DNA from: Ruegeria sp. HKCCSA071
GTDB taxonomy: Bacteria > Pseudomonadota > Alphaproteobacteria > Rhodobacterales > Rhodobacteraceae
Assembly: GCF_017872555.1 (NCBI RefSeq)
Contig: NZ_JAEDOX010000009.1
Span: forward strand, 79,233 to 143,232
Length of the DNA stretch: 64,000 nucleotides
Reading direction: 5' to 3'
In this document: positions 63,925 through 64,000 of the stretch, one piece after another
How positions within the stretch are numbered: position 1 is the stretch's first letter
How the letters are laid out: each line of letters opens with the position of its first letter
Translations under genes and position numbers: made by a program
The notes under the pieces: generated by a model
What the model was told of the DNA's origin: nothing
The model's database searches: none
Seen by the model: the letters and a program-made list of their open reading frames with translations, nothing else

Positions 63925-64000
63925 AGGGTCAGGACTCATAGCCAGTAGATGACGAGTGCTGCGAGGGCGATGGCTGACAGGAAGACCTTCGGGCACCTGT
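63925..64000 (-). mobile_element. Left end of an IS5-like element, transposase C-terminus
   Basis: The minus strand at the window edge reads in frame RCPKVFLSAIALAALVIYWL and stops with TGA at 63936-63938. This is the C-terminal end of IS5-family transposases that are common in roseobacters. Next to it, CTAGGGTCAGGACTC looks like the element end with a CTAG target. The rest of the element lies outside the window, so the family call is from one end only. Confidence 0.6.

Overview
The window looks like a chromosomal segment of an alphaproteobacterium of the Rhodobacteraceae, most likely the roseobacter group. The signs are high GC with strong C/G third positions, a split ATP synthase F0 operon carrying both b' and b subunits (atpI-atpB-atpE-b'-b), the linked order ffh ... 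rpsP ... rimM ... trmD, a single bifunctional Rsh enzyme behind rpoZ, an era-DUF1491 pair, and many ATGA/GTGA start-stop overlaps. The genus is an inference; nothing here fixes it. I recognised no rRNA, tRNA or CRISPR array.

Layout. 0-7.4 kb: a GH25 lysozyme-like lipoprotein, then a leftward operon with ffh, two GNAT acetyltransferases, chorismate mutase, rpsP, bluB, a 49-residue membrane peptide, rimM, a sulfotransferase-like protein and trmD. 7.4-15 kb: single genes and small divergent units: a sulfotransferase, a prolyl-tRNA deacylase-like protein, an aspartate/glutamate racemase broken by an in-frame TAG, azoR with a divergent LysR, two EamA transporters, a universal stress protein and an ArsR regulator. 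15-17.7 kb: the F0 operon with a candidate promoter, an intercistronic hairpin and a terminator. 17.8-31.6 kb: a glycosyltransferase-like gene, a GntR regulator divergent from a PLP aminotransferase with two matching operator-like repeats, smc, exported proteins, cobC-cobD, a lytic transglycosylase, a degenerate receiver protein and a glutathionyl-hydroquinone reductase. 31.6-40 kb: a MalY/PatB-type lyase, def, a def-like pseudoenzyme and fmt, small membrane proteins, and an overlapping leftward operon ispH-DUF3429-methyltransferase-rnhA-TRIC. 40-51.3 kb: folK, rpoZ, rsh, DUF2062, pdxJ, LysE, acpS, lepB, rnc and era, with a multicopper oxidase on the opposite strand between rnc and era.

51.4-62.7 kb is the most unusual part. 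It is one leftward operon (PotD-type binding protein, two permeases, ATPase, GT1-type glycosyltransferase, two small cupins, aldehyde dehydrogenase, FAD amine oxidase with a single-base frameshift) facing a rightward pair made of a two-HTH GntR regulator and a second glycosyltransferase paralogous to the first. The parts suggest uptake and oxidation of an amine or polyamine combined with sugar transfer to an unknown acceptor. I know of no described pathway with this composition. The end of the window is AT-richer, holds a small exported Cys-cluster protein with a small partner gene, and runs into the C-terminal end of an IS5-like transposase.

Limits: all calls come from reading sequence and translations. 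No database search, structure prediction or GC calculation was run.
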